Assembly: GCA_964631745.1 (NCBI GenBank)
Contig: CAZVWV010000017.1
Coordinates: 1 to 39,099, forward strand
Reading direction: 5' to 3'
Length of the DNA stretch: 39,099 nucleotides
Source: CAZVWV01 sp964631745
GTDB lineage: Bacteria > Bdellovibrionota_C > UBA2361 > JBGSMV01
The notes beneath the pieces were generated by a model. That model had not been told where the DNA came from and did no database searches. It saw only the letters and a program-made list of their open reading frames with translations. Numbering within the stretch: position 1 is the stretch's first letter; every line of letters starts with the position of its first letter. Below are positions 32,667-39,099 of this stretch, piece by piece. Position numbers and translations under genes: made by a program.

Positions 32667-33737
32667 ATGGATATTACTCAATTACTTCATTTCGCCACTC
32701 AACAGGGTGCTTCTGATCTGCATATCAGCGCGGGCGAACCGCCAATGATTCGGGTAAGCGGCGATATGAAAAAACTTAAAGCTCCGCCGCTGACGCTCGA
32801 GCAAACTCAGGCCATGATTTACGATGTCATGAGCGATCACCAGCGCAAGGTTTTTGAAGAGCACAGTGATATCGATTTCGCTATTCAGTTGGGTGAGGCT
32901 GCGCGCTTTCGTGTGAACGTGTTTCGGCAAAATCGGGGACTTGGCGCGGTGTTCAGACAGATCCCGACTCGCATTCTAAGTTTGGGTGAACTTGGCATGC
33001 CGCCAATCTTGGCCGATATCTCTCGCAAGGAGAAGGGATTGGTGTTGGTGACTGGTCCTACCGGTTCGGGTAAGTCCACTACCTTGGCCGCCATGATTGA
33101 TCTGATTAACGATGAGCTCGAAGGACACATCCTCACAGTTGAAGATCCAATTGAGTTTGTACATCAGAGTAAGAAATCTCTCGTGAACCAGAGAGAAGTG
33201 GGGCCGCACACGCAATCTTTCTCGAATGCTCTGCGGGCAGCCTTAAGAGAAGATCCTGATATAATTCTTGTGGGCGAGCTGCGCGATCTTGAAACCATCC
33301 AGCTTGCGCTCACGGCTGCTGAAACGGGGCATCTTGTGTTTGGAACTTTACATACCTCAAGCGCTCCAAAAACTGTGGATCGTATAATCGATGTCTTTCC
33401 GCCTAATCAACAAGCGCAGGTGCGCGCTATGTTTGCAGAGTCGATCCAAGCCATAATTACTCAGACCTTATGTCGCAAAATCGGCGGTGGGCGCGTGGCT
33501 GGGCTTGAGATTTTGTTAGGCACCGTGGCTGTGCGAAACCTGATTCGCGAGGGGAAGATTCATCAGATTCCGAGCGTGATGCAGACTCAGCAAGCATCCG
33601 GAATGCAAACGCTCGATATGCATCTACTTGATTTAATAAATAAGAATCTGATCACGCGCGAAACCGCTTTAGAAAAATGCGTAAATTCTGAGCTTCTCAA
33701 GGAATCAACCGGCGCAAGCGCTAAGCCAAAACGTTAG
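32667..33737 (+). CDS. pilT: Type IV pilus retraction ATPase PilT
   Basis: 356 residues from the ATG at 32667 (MDITQLLHFATQQGASDLHISAGEPPMIRV is the standard PilT N-terminus; a GTG at 32628 adds 13 residues). Walker A GPTGSGKST, Asp box EDPIEFVH, Walker B DPDIILVGELRD and His box TGHLVFGTLHTSSA are intact. A hexameric cytoplasmic motor depolymerises pili, giving twitching motility. Eight bases separate it from pilU; both form an operon with the downstream genes. Confidence 0.95.
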   Translation: MDITQLLHFATQQGASDLHISAGEPPMIRVSGDMKKLKAPPLTLEQTQAMIYDVMSDHQRKVFEEHSDIDFAIQLGEAARFRVNVFRQNRGLGAVFRQIPTRILSLGELGMPPILADISRKEKGLVLVTGPTGSGKSTTLAAMIDLINDELEGHILTVEDPIEFVHQSKKSLVNQREVGPHTQSFSNALRAALREDPDIILVGELRDLETIQLALTAAETGHLVFGTLHTSSAPKTVDRIIDVFPPNQQAQVRAMFAESIQAIITQTLCRKIGGGRVAGLEILLGTVAVRNLIREGKIHQIPSVMQTQQASGMQTLDMHLLDLINKNLITRETALEKCVNSELLKESTGASAKPKR

Positions 33738-33745
33738 GAGCAAGC

Positions 33746-34909
33746 ATGTCAACTTTAGATATATCAAAATTGCTGACGGTCATGGTGGAACATGATGCCT
33801 CCGATCTGTATATCACTGTGGAGAGTCCACCGATGTACCGTATTAATGGTGTCGTGCGGCCCGCAGGTAATCGTATCCTAAACACTTCGGATACTGAGAT
33901 GCTGGCCAACAGCATCATGAGCGACAAGCAACAGAGAGAATTTCAAGAAACTAACGAGCAAAATTTGGCGCTTTACTATCCGAATCTAGGTCGCTTCAGA
34001 GCTAATTTTTTTAGGCAACGTGGCGGTGTTGGCATCGTAATCCGGCAAATTAAAACCCATATACAGGGCATCGATGATTTGGGGTTGCCCAATATCATGA
34101 AAGAAATCTCTATGACTAAGCGCGGTTTGGTCTTAGTTGTCGGCGCCACTGGTTGTGGTAAATCGACTTCGCTTGCGGCCATGATTGATTATCGTAATAC
34201 CAATAGCGCCGGGCACATTATCACCATTGAAGATCCGATCGAGTTTGTGCACCCGCATAAAAAATCAATCATCACGCAGCGCGAAGTCGGCATGGATACT
34301 TTTAATTTTCAGGCAGCCCTGAAAAATACCTTGCGACAAGCTCCGGATGTAATACTTCTAGGAGAGATTCGCGATACTGAAACTATGGAAGCCGCCATCA
34401 CCTTCGCAGAGACCGGACATCTCTGTATGGGCACCCTGCATAGCAACAATGCTAACCAGACTATGGAGCGCATACTGAATTTCTTTCCTGCGGAACGGCA
34501 TCCGCAGATCTATATGCAACTAAGTTTAAATTTGCGCGCCATAGTGAGTCAGCGCTTGGTTCGGACGGTCGAGGGGGGGCGTATTGCGGCCATGGAGGTC
34601 TTATTAGATACGCCACGCGTCAAGGATCTGATCCATAAGGCGCAGATTGCAGAACTTAAAGACGCCATGGAAAAGAGCGGAAACGTGGGCATGCAAACCT
34701 TTGATCAGGCACTTTTCGATCACTTTAAAGCTGGCCGTATCACGATTGAGGAAGCCCTTAAAAACGCCGATAGCGCCAATAATCTGCGCCTACGCATCAA
34801 GTTAGAGGAAGACGCGCATGTGTCCGGTAAGAAGAAAAAGGCGGCAGCGAGTGAGCCCGAAACCACCCAAAAGGCCCCAGACAACAGTAAGCTGCAGCTA
34901 GATATCTAG
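33746..34909 (+). CDS. pilU: Type IV pilus retraction ATPase PilU
   Basis: 387 residues. It is a PilT paralogue with PilU-specific wording: GATGCGKSTSLAAMIDYRNTNSAGHI, KNTLRQAPDVILLGEIRD, TGHLCMGTLHSNNANQTMERI, and GMQTFDQALFDHFKAGRITIEEAL near the C-terminus. The last about 35 residues are a Lys/Ala-rich tail. PilU assists PilT in high-force retraction. AGGAG lies just upstream of the ATG. Confidence 0.94.
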   Translation: MSTLDISKLLTVMVEHDASDLYITVESPPMYRINGVVRPAGNRILNTSDTEMLANSIMSDKQQREFQETNEQNLALYYPNLGRFRANFFRQRGGVGIVIRQIKTHIQGIDDLGLPNIMKEISMTKRGLVLVVGATGCGKSTSLAAMIDYRNTNSAGHIITIEDPIEFVHPHKKSIITQREVGMDTFNFQAALKNTLRQAPDVILLGEIRDTETMEAAITFAETGHLCMGTLHSNNANQTMERILNFFPAERHPQIYMQLSLNLRAIVSQRLVRTVEGGRIAAMEVLLDTPRVKDLIHKAQIAELKDAMEKSGNVGMQTFDQALFDHFKAGRITIEEALKNADSANNLRLRIKLEEDAHVSGKKKKAAASEPETTQKAPDNSKLQLDI

Positions 34910-34933
34910 CTCAATCCGTCATAATATACGGGT

Positions 34934-35413
34934 ATGGATGATACCACCCGAGCTATAATAGAGCGCATTGTTGAGCGGTACGATGCCCCCCGGCAGCTAC
35001 CGAACTGCGATCATGAAAGCAAGATATTTTTCGATTGTCAGAAGCTCACGCCCAACGACCTTGCGCGCTTGGCGGCGGAGGCTACTGGGCATCTGCCTGA
35101 CGAGGCCTTCGACGTGGCTGTTGGGGTAGCATATAAGGGGATTTTTTTTAGCGCTGCTATTGCGGGCGGTCGGCAGATAGCCATTCTAAAAACAGATGGT
35201 AAGATACACGGGCCGGATCTGAATGGGAAGCGCGTCCTGGTTGTGATCGATGTGCTATGTTTGGGACGCGAAGCCAAGCGTGCGGTTTCGCAGGTTACCC
35301 AGATGGGCGCTCAAGTTGTGGGAATGGCCTGTATAATAGATCGTTCTAACGGCAAGCTCGATAATGAGTTAGGTCCAATTTATAGCGCTCATCAATTACC
35401 GTTGGATATTTGA
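34934..35413 (+). CDS. Degenerate orotate phosphoribosyltransferase-like protein
   Basis: 159 residues, shorter than OPRTase (about 200). The core reads like a PRTase (AFDVAVGVAYKGIFFSAAIA; GKRVLVVIDVLCLGREAKRAVSQVTQMGAQVVGMACIIDRS), but the PRPP loop, normally E/D-D followed by TTGG or TTGS, is IDVLCLGRE, lacking the Thr-Thr-Gly core. Catalysis is doubtful; a regulatory, nucleotide-sensing role is possible. It follows pilU by 24 bases and precedes the acyltransferase by 6, so it belongs to the same operon. Being a true pyrE is unlikely. Confidence 0.78.
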   Translation: MDDTTRAIIERIVERYDAPRQLPNCDHESKIFFDCQKLTPNDLARLAAEATGHLPDEAFDVAVGVAYKGIFFSAAIAGGRQIAILKTDGKIHGPDLNGKRVLVVIDVLCLGREAKRAVSQVTQMGAQVVGMACIIDRSNGKLDNELGPIYSAHQLPLDI

Positions 35414-35419
35414 TCCTCT

Positions 35420-36166
35420 ATGAACGAACCTCACGCCCTTAAGCCAGCCATGACGGCGCAGCAGCGGACCTTCTCGCAGGCGACAAAGTCCTCGTTGACT
35501 CTTTATCGTGAGCTGGTGGTGGGAAAGCGACCGCTGCTTTACTTTCTGGGCTATGAGTTCTGTATGACATTTTTGTCTGGAATGCCTGGGTTGTTGGGAA
35601 TAGCCGGGCGTGCGCTCGCTTATCCGCATTTGTATAGAGCTTGTGGGCGGCGCCCTGCTTTGGGAAGAGGAATAGTGCTAAGGAGACCTGCTCAAATTAG
35701 CTTAGGTAAAGGAGTGCTAGTGGATGATTACGCCGCCTTGGACGTGCGTGGTGATGGCGCTTCTATTAACTTGGGTGATCATGTGAGTATTGGTCGCTAT
35801 AGTTCGATCGTCTCGCGCGGAGAATGCGTTGATTTGGCTCAGGGGGTAAACGTCGGGTCGTACTGTCGCATAGCGACTGAGAGTAAAATACGTATCGGCG
35901 AAAGTGTGCTGGTGGCGGCTTATAGCTACATAGGTCCCGGAAACCACCAGCTTCGAGAGGGGGAACCGCTAATCTCTAGTGCCATGGATATCCGAGGCGG
36001 AGTTACAATAGAGAAGCATGCCTGGATCGGGAGTCACGTAACTATTATGGACGGTGTGACCATCGGCGAGGGTGCCATCATCGGAGCGCATTCGTTCGTA
36101 ACCAGCGATGTTCCCCCAAAATCTCTGGCAGTGGGCTCACCTGCAAAAGTGATTAGAGAACTTTGA
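35420..36166 (+). CDS. Hexapeptide-repeat acyltransferase
   Basis: 248 residues. The N-terminal 70 residues include a hydrophobic, possibly membrane-associated stretch (FLSGMPGLLGIAG). From about residue 75 a left-handed beta helix of isoleucine/valine hexapeptide repeats follows (ISLGKGVLVDDYAALDV, INLGDHVSIGRYSSIVSRG, VTIEKHAWIGSHVTIMDGVTIGEGAIIGAHSFVTSDVPPKSLAVGSPAKVIREL). The ending is classic for sugar O- or N-acetyltransferases. The catalytic His candidate is in GPGNHQL. Likely targets are surface polysaccharide sugars. It is co-transcribed with the neighbouring genes and overlaps the next. Confidence 0.9.
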   Translation: MNEPHALKPAMTAQQRTFSQATKSSLTLYRELVVGKRPLLYFLGYEFCMTFLSGMPGLLGIAGRALAYPHLYRACGRRPALGRGIVLRRPAQISLGKGVLVDDYAALDVRGDGASINLGDHVSIGRYSSIVSRGECVDLAQGVNVGSYCRIATESKIRIGESVLVAAYSYIGPGNHQLREGEPLISSAMDIRGGVTIEKHAWIGSHVTIMDGVTIGEGAIIGAHSFVTSDVPPKSLAVGSPAKVIREL

Positions 36167-36171
36167 CGCAG

Positions 36172-37170
36172 ATGCTAAGAAATTTGTTTTCGAAAGCGCT
36201 TATTCCGTACACCCTGTCTGTAATGGCTCTTCTTGGGCTGGCTGTTATGGGAGGGCTTCTTTGGTTTGAAATACAGGAACGTTTTCCAAATATAGCCTCG
36301 GGCGATTATATCGGGGAAATGCACTCTATGGATCCGATTCGTCCGGGCGAGGTACATTATTTTTATCTTAGAAAGGAGCCTGGCCAGGATCAGGTCTTGG
36401 CGGTGATATTGGAAGAAGGCTGTGCACCGCAAGCGTTTAAAACCGTGAGCGCATCTGAAGATCCTACCAATTCGAAATGGCTTTTACCTTTGATGTTATC
36501 GAGCGCAAGAGGGAGGTATCGCCTGACGGGTGATTTCATTAGCGCTGGCATCTATCAAGGTAAGGTCACGGAAGCTACCAGCGGCAGAATAGGTTCATGG
36601 GTCTTACGTCAACAAGCGCCGAGCCTGCGCGAGGTTGCCCCCATGGACCAAGAACGGAAACTGTGGCTCGCGCTAGAGGCTGAGCTAGTTCAGGCCGAGA
36701 TGGATATAAGAACTGCCTCGCAGCTTGCTCCCGCGCAGAAGGTCGAACTTGATAAACTCACGGAATTTGTAACCGAAGGGGTAGTGTTAAAGAAGAGGGC
36801 TGACCAAAAACTCACTATATTTAAAAATCAGCTTACCGAGATGGGCGCAAAGTTGAAGGCACGTTATCAGGAGGCTAAGGGTTTAGAATCAAAAATTGAA
36901 CTCTCGCAGCGCGTGACTGGCATGGGAAAGCTTGTGAGTCTGGCGCGCGATACTCTCGAGAGAGAGGCTCGTTGGTCCGATTCCGTACTCAACAAGGGAG
37001 GTGCTGACTTTGGGATGGATGATGATTTGGAGCGCGAATTCGAACGCGGGCAGAAAATTCTTGAACTGAAACGTGCCATTGCCCTGGAGGAACTACGCGC
37101 CGCTGGCGAGAGTGCGGAGCTTGGTTCTGATTCGGTTGATGCTAGCGGTCGTGGGTTGGGGGTGCGATGA
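36172..37170 (+). CDS. Membrane-anchored coiled-coil protein of unknown function
   Basis: 332 residues from the ATG at 36172 (a TTG at 36163 overlapping the previous stop adds three). One membrane helix (about residues 12-34, LSVMALLGLAVMGGLLWFEI) is followed by a periplasmic beta-rich section (about 45-150) and a long charged coiled coil (about 160-310, AEMDIRTASQLAPAQK through MDDDLEREFERGQKILELKRAIALEEL). I do not recognise the family. It overlaps the next gene as ATGA (37167-37170). It probably acts in the envelope with the following secreted coiled-coil protein. Confidence 0.82.
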   Translation: MLRNLFSKALIPYTLSVMALLGLAVMGGLLWFEIQERFPNIASGDYIGEMHSMDPIRPGEVHYFYLRKEPGQDQVLAVILEEGCAPQAFKTVSASEDPTNSKWLLPLMLSSARGRYRLTGDFISAGIYQGKVTEATSGRIGSWVLRQQAPSLREVAPMDQERKLWLALEAELVQAEMDIRTASQLAPAQKVELDKLTEFVTEGVVLKKRADQKLTIFKNQLTEMGAKLKARYQEAKGLESKIELSQRVTGMGKLVSLARDTLEREARWSDSVLNKGGADFGMDDDLEREFERGQKILELKRAIALEELRAAGESAELGSDSVDASGRGLGVR

Positions 37171-38033
37171 GGGCATATTTGTTGTTAGTAACATGTTTGG
37201 CGCTCGTGATATCTCCGCAAACTGCTGTGTATGCCGATGCAGAAAGGTCTATTGAACGCTTGGTAGAGTTACGCTTCGTTCCGGAGAGTGTCTTGTTGTT
37301 CGTGATTGATGGTAGTAGCGTAACGGCCATCCCCGCGCAGTTTGCGCCGCTTCCTAATCCTACTATCTCCCCAGATAAATACGTAAATTGGTTGGTGGCT
37401 GGCCGCTTGCCGAACACTGTCAACACATCCGCCGGGAAGGTTGAAGTGGCGGCTCTTGTCGAATCAAAGGAATCCGAACACGAATTTTTCCCGCCGCTGG
37501 CGGTTGAGGTTCCCGGCCAGATTCCGAACGTTTCGGAACTTCGAGCGAAACTATTAGCGCGCAAACATGTCTTGGATTCATGGCAGGTTCAACTGAAGGT
37601 TCAAGGTGATGCCTTGAGGCGTTTGCGTGACGATGCCGACACAATAGCTAACTTCGGCAGAATTATTGAGGCGCAAGATGAGCTTTCACGATCGCAATCC
37701 GAATTCGATAATTTAGGGCGCGATATTGAAAATCTTCAGAAGTTTCTGGTCTTAATAAAAAACTTCCCGGAGCCAAGAAATTTTTCACGTCGCGAAGGTG
37801 AACTAACGCGACAGCTGGCGATGTTAAGCGAGGTCGCTAAGAAATCCGAATCATCGCAGGATCAACGTGCGGCCTCATCCGAGGGTGAGATGCAGCGAAA
37901 GATCGAGATTGTAGAGGCCACAAGAGATGAGGATTTAGATGCGCTTCAGCGACGACTGTTTGAGCTGCGACGTACGCGCGCCAGACGCACGCATGAGGCG
38001 GATTCAGAATACGGAAATCAGCGAGTCGAGTAA
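37167..38033 (+). CDS. Secreted coiled-coil protein of unknown function
   Basis: 288 residues. A signal peptide (YLLLVTCLALVISPQTAVYA|DAE) is followed by a domain of about 90 residues with beta character (LRFVPESVLLFVIDGSSVTAIPAQFAPLPNP) and then a long coiled coil (about 120-285, rich in Arg, Glu, Leu). It is similar in layout to the preceding gene, from which it is translated by ATGA overlap. Periplasmic scaffolding around the cell wall is a guess, based on the amidase gene that follows after 5 bases. Confidence 0.82.
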   Translation: MRAYLLLVTCLALVISPQTAVYADAERSIERLVELRFVPESVLLFVIDGSSVTAIPAQFAPLPNPTISPDKYVNWLVAGRLPNTVNTSAGKVEVAALVESKESEHEFFPPLAVEVPGQIPNVSELRAKLLARKHVLDSWQVQLKVQGDALRRLRDDADTIANFGRIIEAQDELSRSQSEFDNLGRDIENLQKFLVLIKNFPEPRNFSRREGELTRQLAMLSEVAKKSESSQDQRAASSEGEMQRKIEIVEATRDEDLDALQRRLFELRRTRARRTHEADSEYGNQRVE

Positions 38034-38038
38034 TAGCA

Positions 38039-38680
38039 ATGAACATCAATCGCAACCATGTAAGCCCCAATTTCGATAAGCGTGAGATCCCCGTTGAATT
38101 TGTGGTAATACACTATACTGCTTTGCCGTTAGCAGAGACTCTGGCGCATCTCACAGATTCAAAATCAAAAGTCTCCTCTCATCTGGTAATCTCGGAGAAT
38201 GGCGAGACCTATGAGCTTGTAAATTGCCTAAATGGTAAATGTGAGAGAGCCTGGCACGCCGGCGAGTCTAAATGGGTAGATGCCCAAAAAGAGTGGCGCG
38301 CCTTTAACGATTTTTCGATCGGCATCGAACTAGAGAATAAAAACGGAAATCTCTTTACCTATAGCGAGGCGCAGTACCAAACGCTGAAAGAAGTATTAGC
38401 AATCCTGAAAATCAAGTACCCCGCGCTTTCAAGTGCCCAGCGAATTATAGGACATGAACAGATAGCAGGATTCCGCGGCAAGTGCGATCCCGGCATCTGC
38501 TTTGATTGGGCAAGACTCTTTCAAGAATCGTATCCCGGCCAAACTTCGCCTGAGCGTGTACCCGCATTAGATAAAGACGACCAACGAGCGCTAACCCGTC
38601 TGGCAGACGCCGCAGCAAAGGATTCGATCTTTGGCCCCCTGAATGCGCTGCTAGAATCCTTGCTACGCCAGCGCCCCTAA
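38039..38680 (+). CDS. AmpD-like N-acetylmuramoyl-L-alanine amidase
   Basis: 213 residues. Amidase_2 fold: the first zinc His is in FVVIHYTALPLAETLAHL, the next element is SSHLVISENGETYELV, then AWHAGES (second His), SIGIELEN, and IIGHEQIAGFRGKCDPG with the final His/Asp ligands. No signal peptide, so it is cytoplasmic (as AmpD in muropeptide recycling) or exported by an unknown route. About 45 extra C-terminal residues are helical. It is the last gene of the run that starts at pilT. Confidence 0.92.
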   Translation: MNINRNHVSPNFDKREIPVEFVVIHYTALPLAETLAHLTDSKSKVSSHLVISENGETYELVNCLNGKCERAWHAGESKWVDAQKEWRAFNDFSIGIELENKNGNLFTYSEAQYQTLKEVLAILKIKYPALSSAQRIIGHEQIAGFRGKCDPGICFDWARLFQESYPGQTSPERVPALDKDDQRALTRLADAAAKDSIFGPLNALLESLLRQRP

Positions 38681-38993
38681 TGAAAATTAATCCCCCCAGC
38701 CCCATTGGCTGATTGCCCGCGGATTGCCCGCGCAACTCGCATTTTCTCAGAGACAATGCGCAACCCCAAGCCGTTTCCCCGGCGCAAGCCCCGCAACTCG
38801 CATTTTCTCAGAGACAATGCGCAACCCCAAGCCGTTTCCCCGGCGCAAGCCCCGCCGCAAAGAATTTCTCGCAAAAGTTCTGGCAAATGATTTAGTTTTG
38901 CTGCGCGTTAAGAGCTATACGCAGCGCACGGGGAATCGAATCCACGCAAAAGCATGGCGCTAGATACACCGCGGCACCCGCCGCGTTTAGACT
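38681..38993. other. Intergenic region with tandem repeats, no gene seen
   Basis: It holds two 11-base direct repeats GATTGCCCGCG (38711-38721, 38722-38732), the 61-base tandem repeat described separately, and a GC hairpin near 38970-38983 (GCGGC/GCCGC) before the minus-strand stop codon. No T-run follows, so it is not a clear terminator. The plus-strand frames across the repeats are by-products. Confidence 0.6.
38731..38852. repeat. 61-base tandem repeat, two perfect copies
   Basis: Copies 38731-38791 and 38792-38852 are identical. Each contains a near-perfect hairpin (GCATT-TCTC/GAGA-AATGC, 38739-38759 in copy 1) and a second small stem GCCG/CGGC. The unit length is not a multiple of three, so it is not coding. 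It may be a small repetitive extragenic element or structured RNA. Confidence 0.88.
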
Positions 38994-39099
38994 TTAGTTA
39001 TGCATTAGTGTTTGGGCTACCTGTACCGCTTGGCGTAAGCCGCCGGGCAGGTAAATATCGGCGGCTTGTACGTCCCTGGCGGGAACTTCACCTTGAGGT
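38994..39099 (-). CDS. C-terminal end of an unknown gene (partial)
   Basis: Reading in from the right edge on the minus strand, 34 codons stay open to a TAA at 38994-38996. The translation ends with ADIYLPGGLRQAVQVAQTLMHN and looks like a real helical C-terminus. The gene's start lies outside the window. The family is not recognised. Confidence 0.45.
   Translation of the reverse strand, partial: PQGEVPARDVQAADIYLPGGLRQAVQVAQTLMHN

Noticed and set aside
38705..38890. Short plus- and minus-strand frames with repeated RNSHFLRDNAQPQA-type peptides
   Set aside because: They are translations of the 61-base tandem repeat, whose length is not a multiple of three; no start signals.
38900..38970. tRNA-like GGGAATCGAATCC motif
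   Set aside because: It resembles a T-arm on the minus strand, but no acceptor stem, D-arm or anticodon arm can be formed around it.

Overview
This window looks like a contig from an uncultured Gram-negative, LPS-making bacterium of a deltaproteobacterial-like type (Desulfobacterota, Bdellovibrionota or a similar lineage). The reasons are the block kdsA-lptC-lptA-lptB-rpoN-hpf-rapZ on one strand, a PcnB-type nucleotidyltransferase, and type IV pilus retraction ATPases. The lineage is an inference from gene order and family membership. A run of 10 N at 12642-12651 shows that the sequence is a scaffolded draft.

Region 1 (1-12609) is mostly minus-strand housekeeping. After a small CsbD-like stress protein and a secreted protein of unknown function come metK, the rapZ-hpf pair, rpoN, the LPS export genes lptB-lptA-lptC, kdsA (Kdo-8-P synthase), pyrG, a polytopic membrane protein and a pcnB-like gene. 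Many neighbours overlap or abut, as in operons. Region 2 (12642-18990) holds a small unknown protein, a minus-strand set (parvulin chaperone, phosphohexomutase, and a short, catalytically degenerate UvrA paralogue), then two plus-strand receiver proteins, one lacking all the usual phosphorylation residues and one intact.

Region 3 (about 19000-28600) is accessory. Single plus-strand genes of unrelated function (membrane coiled-coil protein, HEPN-like protein, methyltransferase, cupin, FMN-binding protein, small unknown, Ldh_2-type dehydrogenase, S51 peptidase) are separated by 90-440 base spacers. Several spacers fold into imperfect palindromes with extrahelical bases. The first bases of some gene units are the reverse complement of the bases just after the stop codon of the same gene (12/12, 11/11 and 9/10 matches). 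This is the signature of integron gene cassettes with attC sites. No integrase is present, so it looks like a cassette cluster lacking an integrase, with divergent sites. Beyond it lie a VapBC-like pair, a decayed branched-chain amino-acid-type binding protein gene and a HicBA-like pair. Both toxin-antitoxin promoters predict almost leaderless transcripts.

Region 4 (28757-39099) returns to core genes: mfd, a previously hidden 57-residue Flp-type pilin, pilT, pilU, then a tight plus-strand run of a degenerate phosphoribosyltransferase, a hexapeptide-repeat acyltransferase, two coiled-coil envelope proteins of unknown function and an AmpD-like amidase. The window ends with two perfect 61-base tandem repeats and the C-terminal end of a minus-strand gene.
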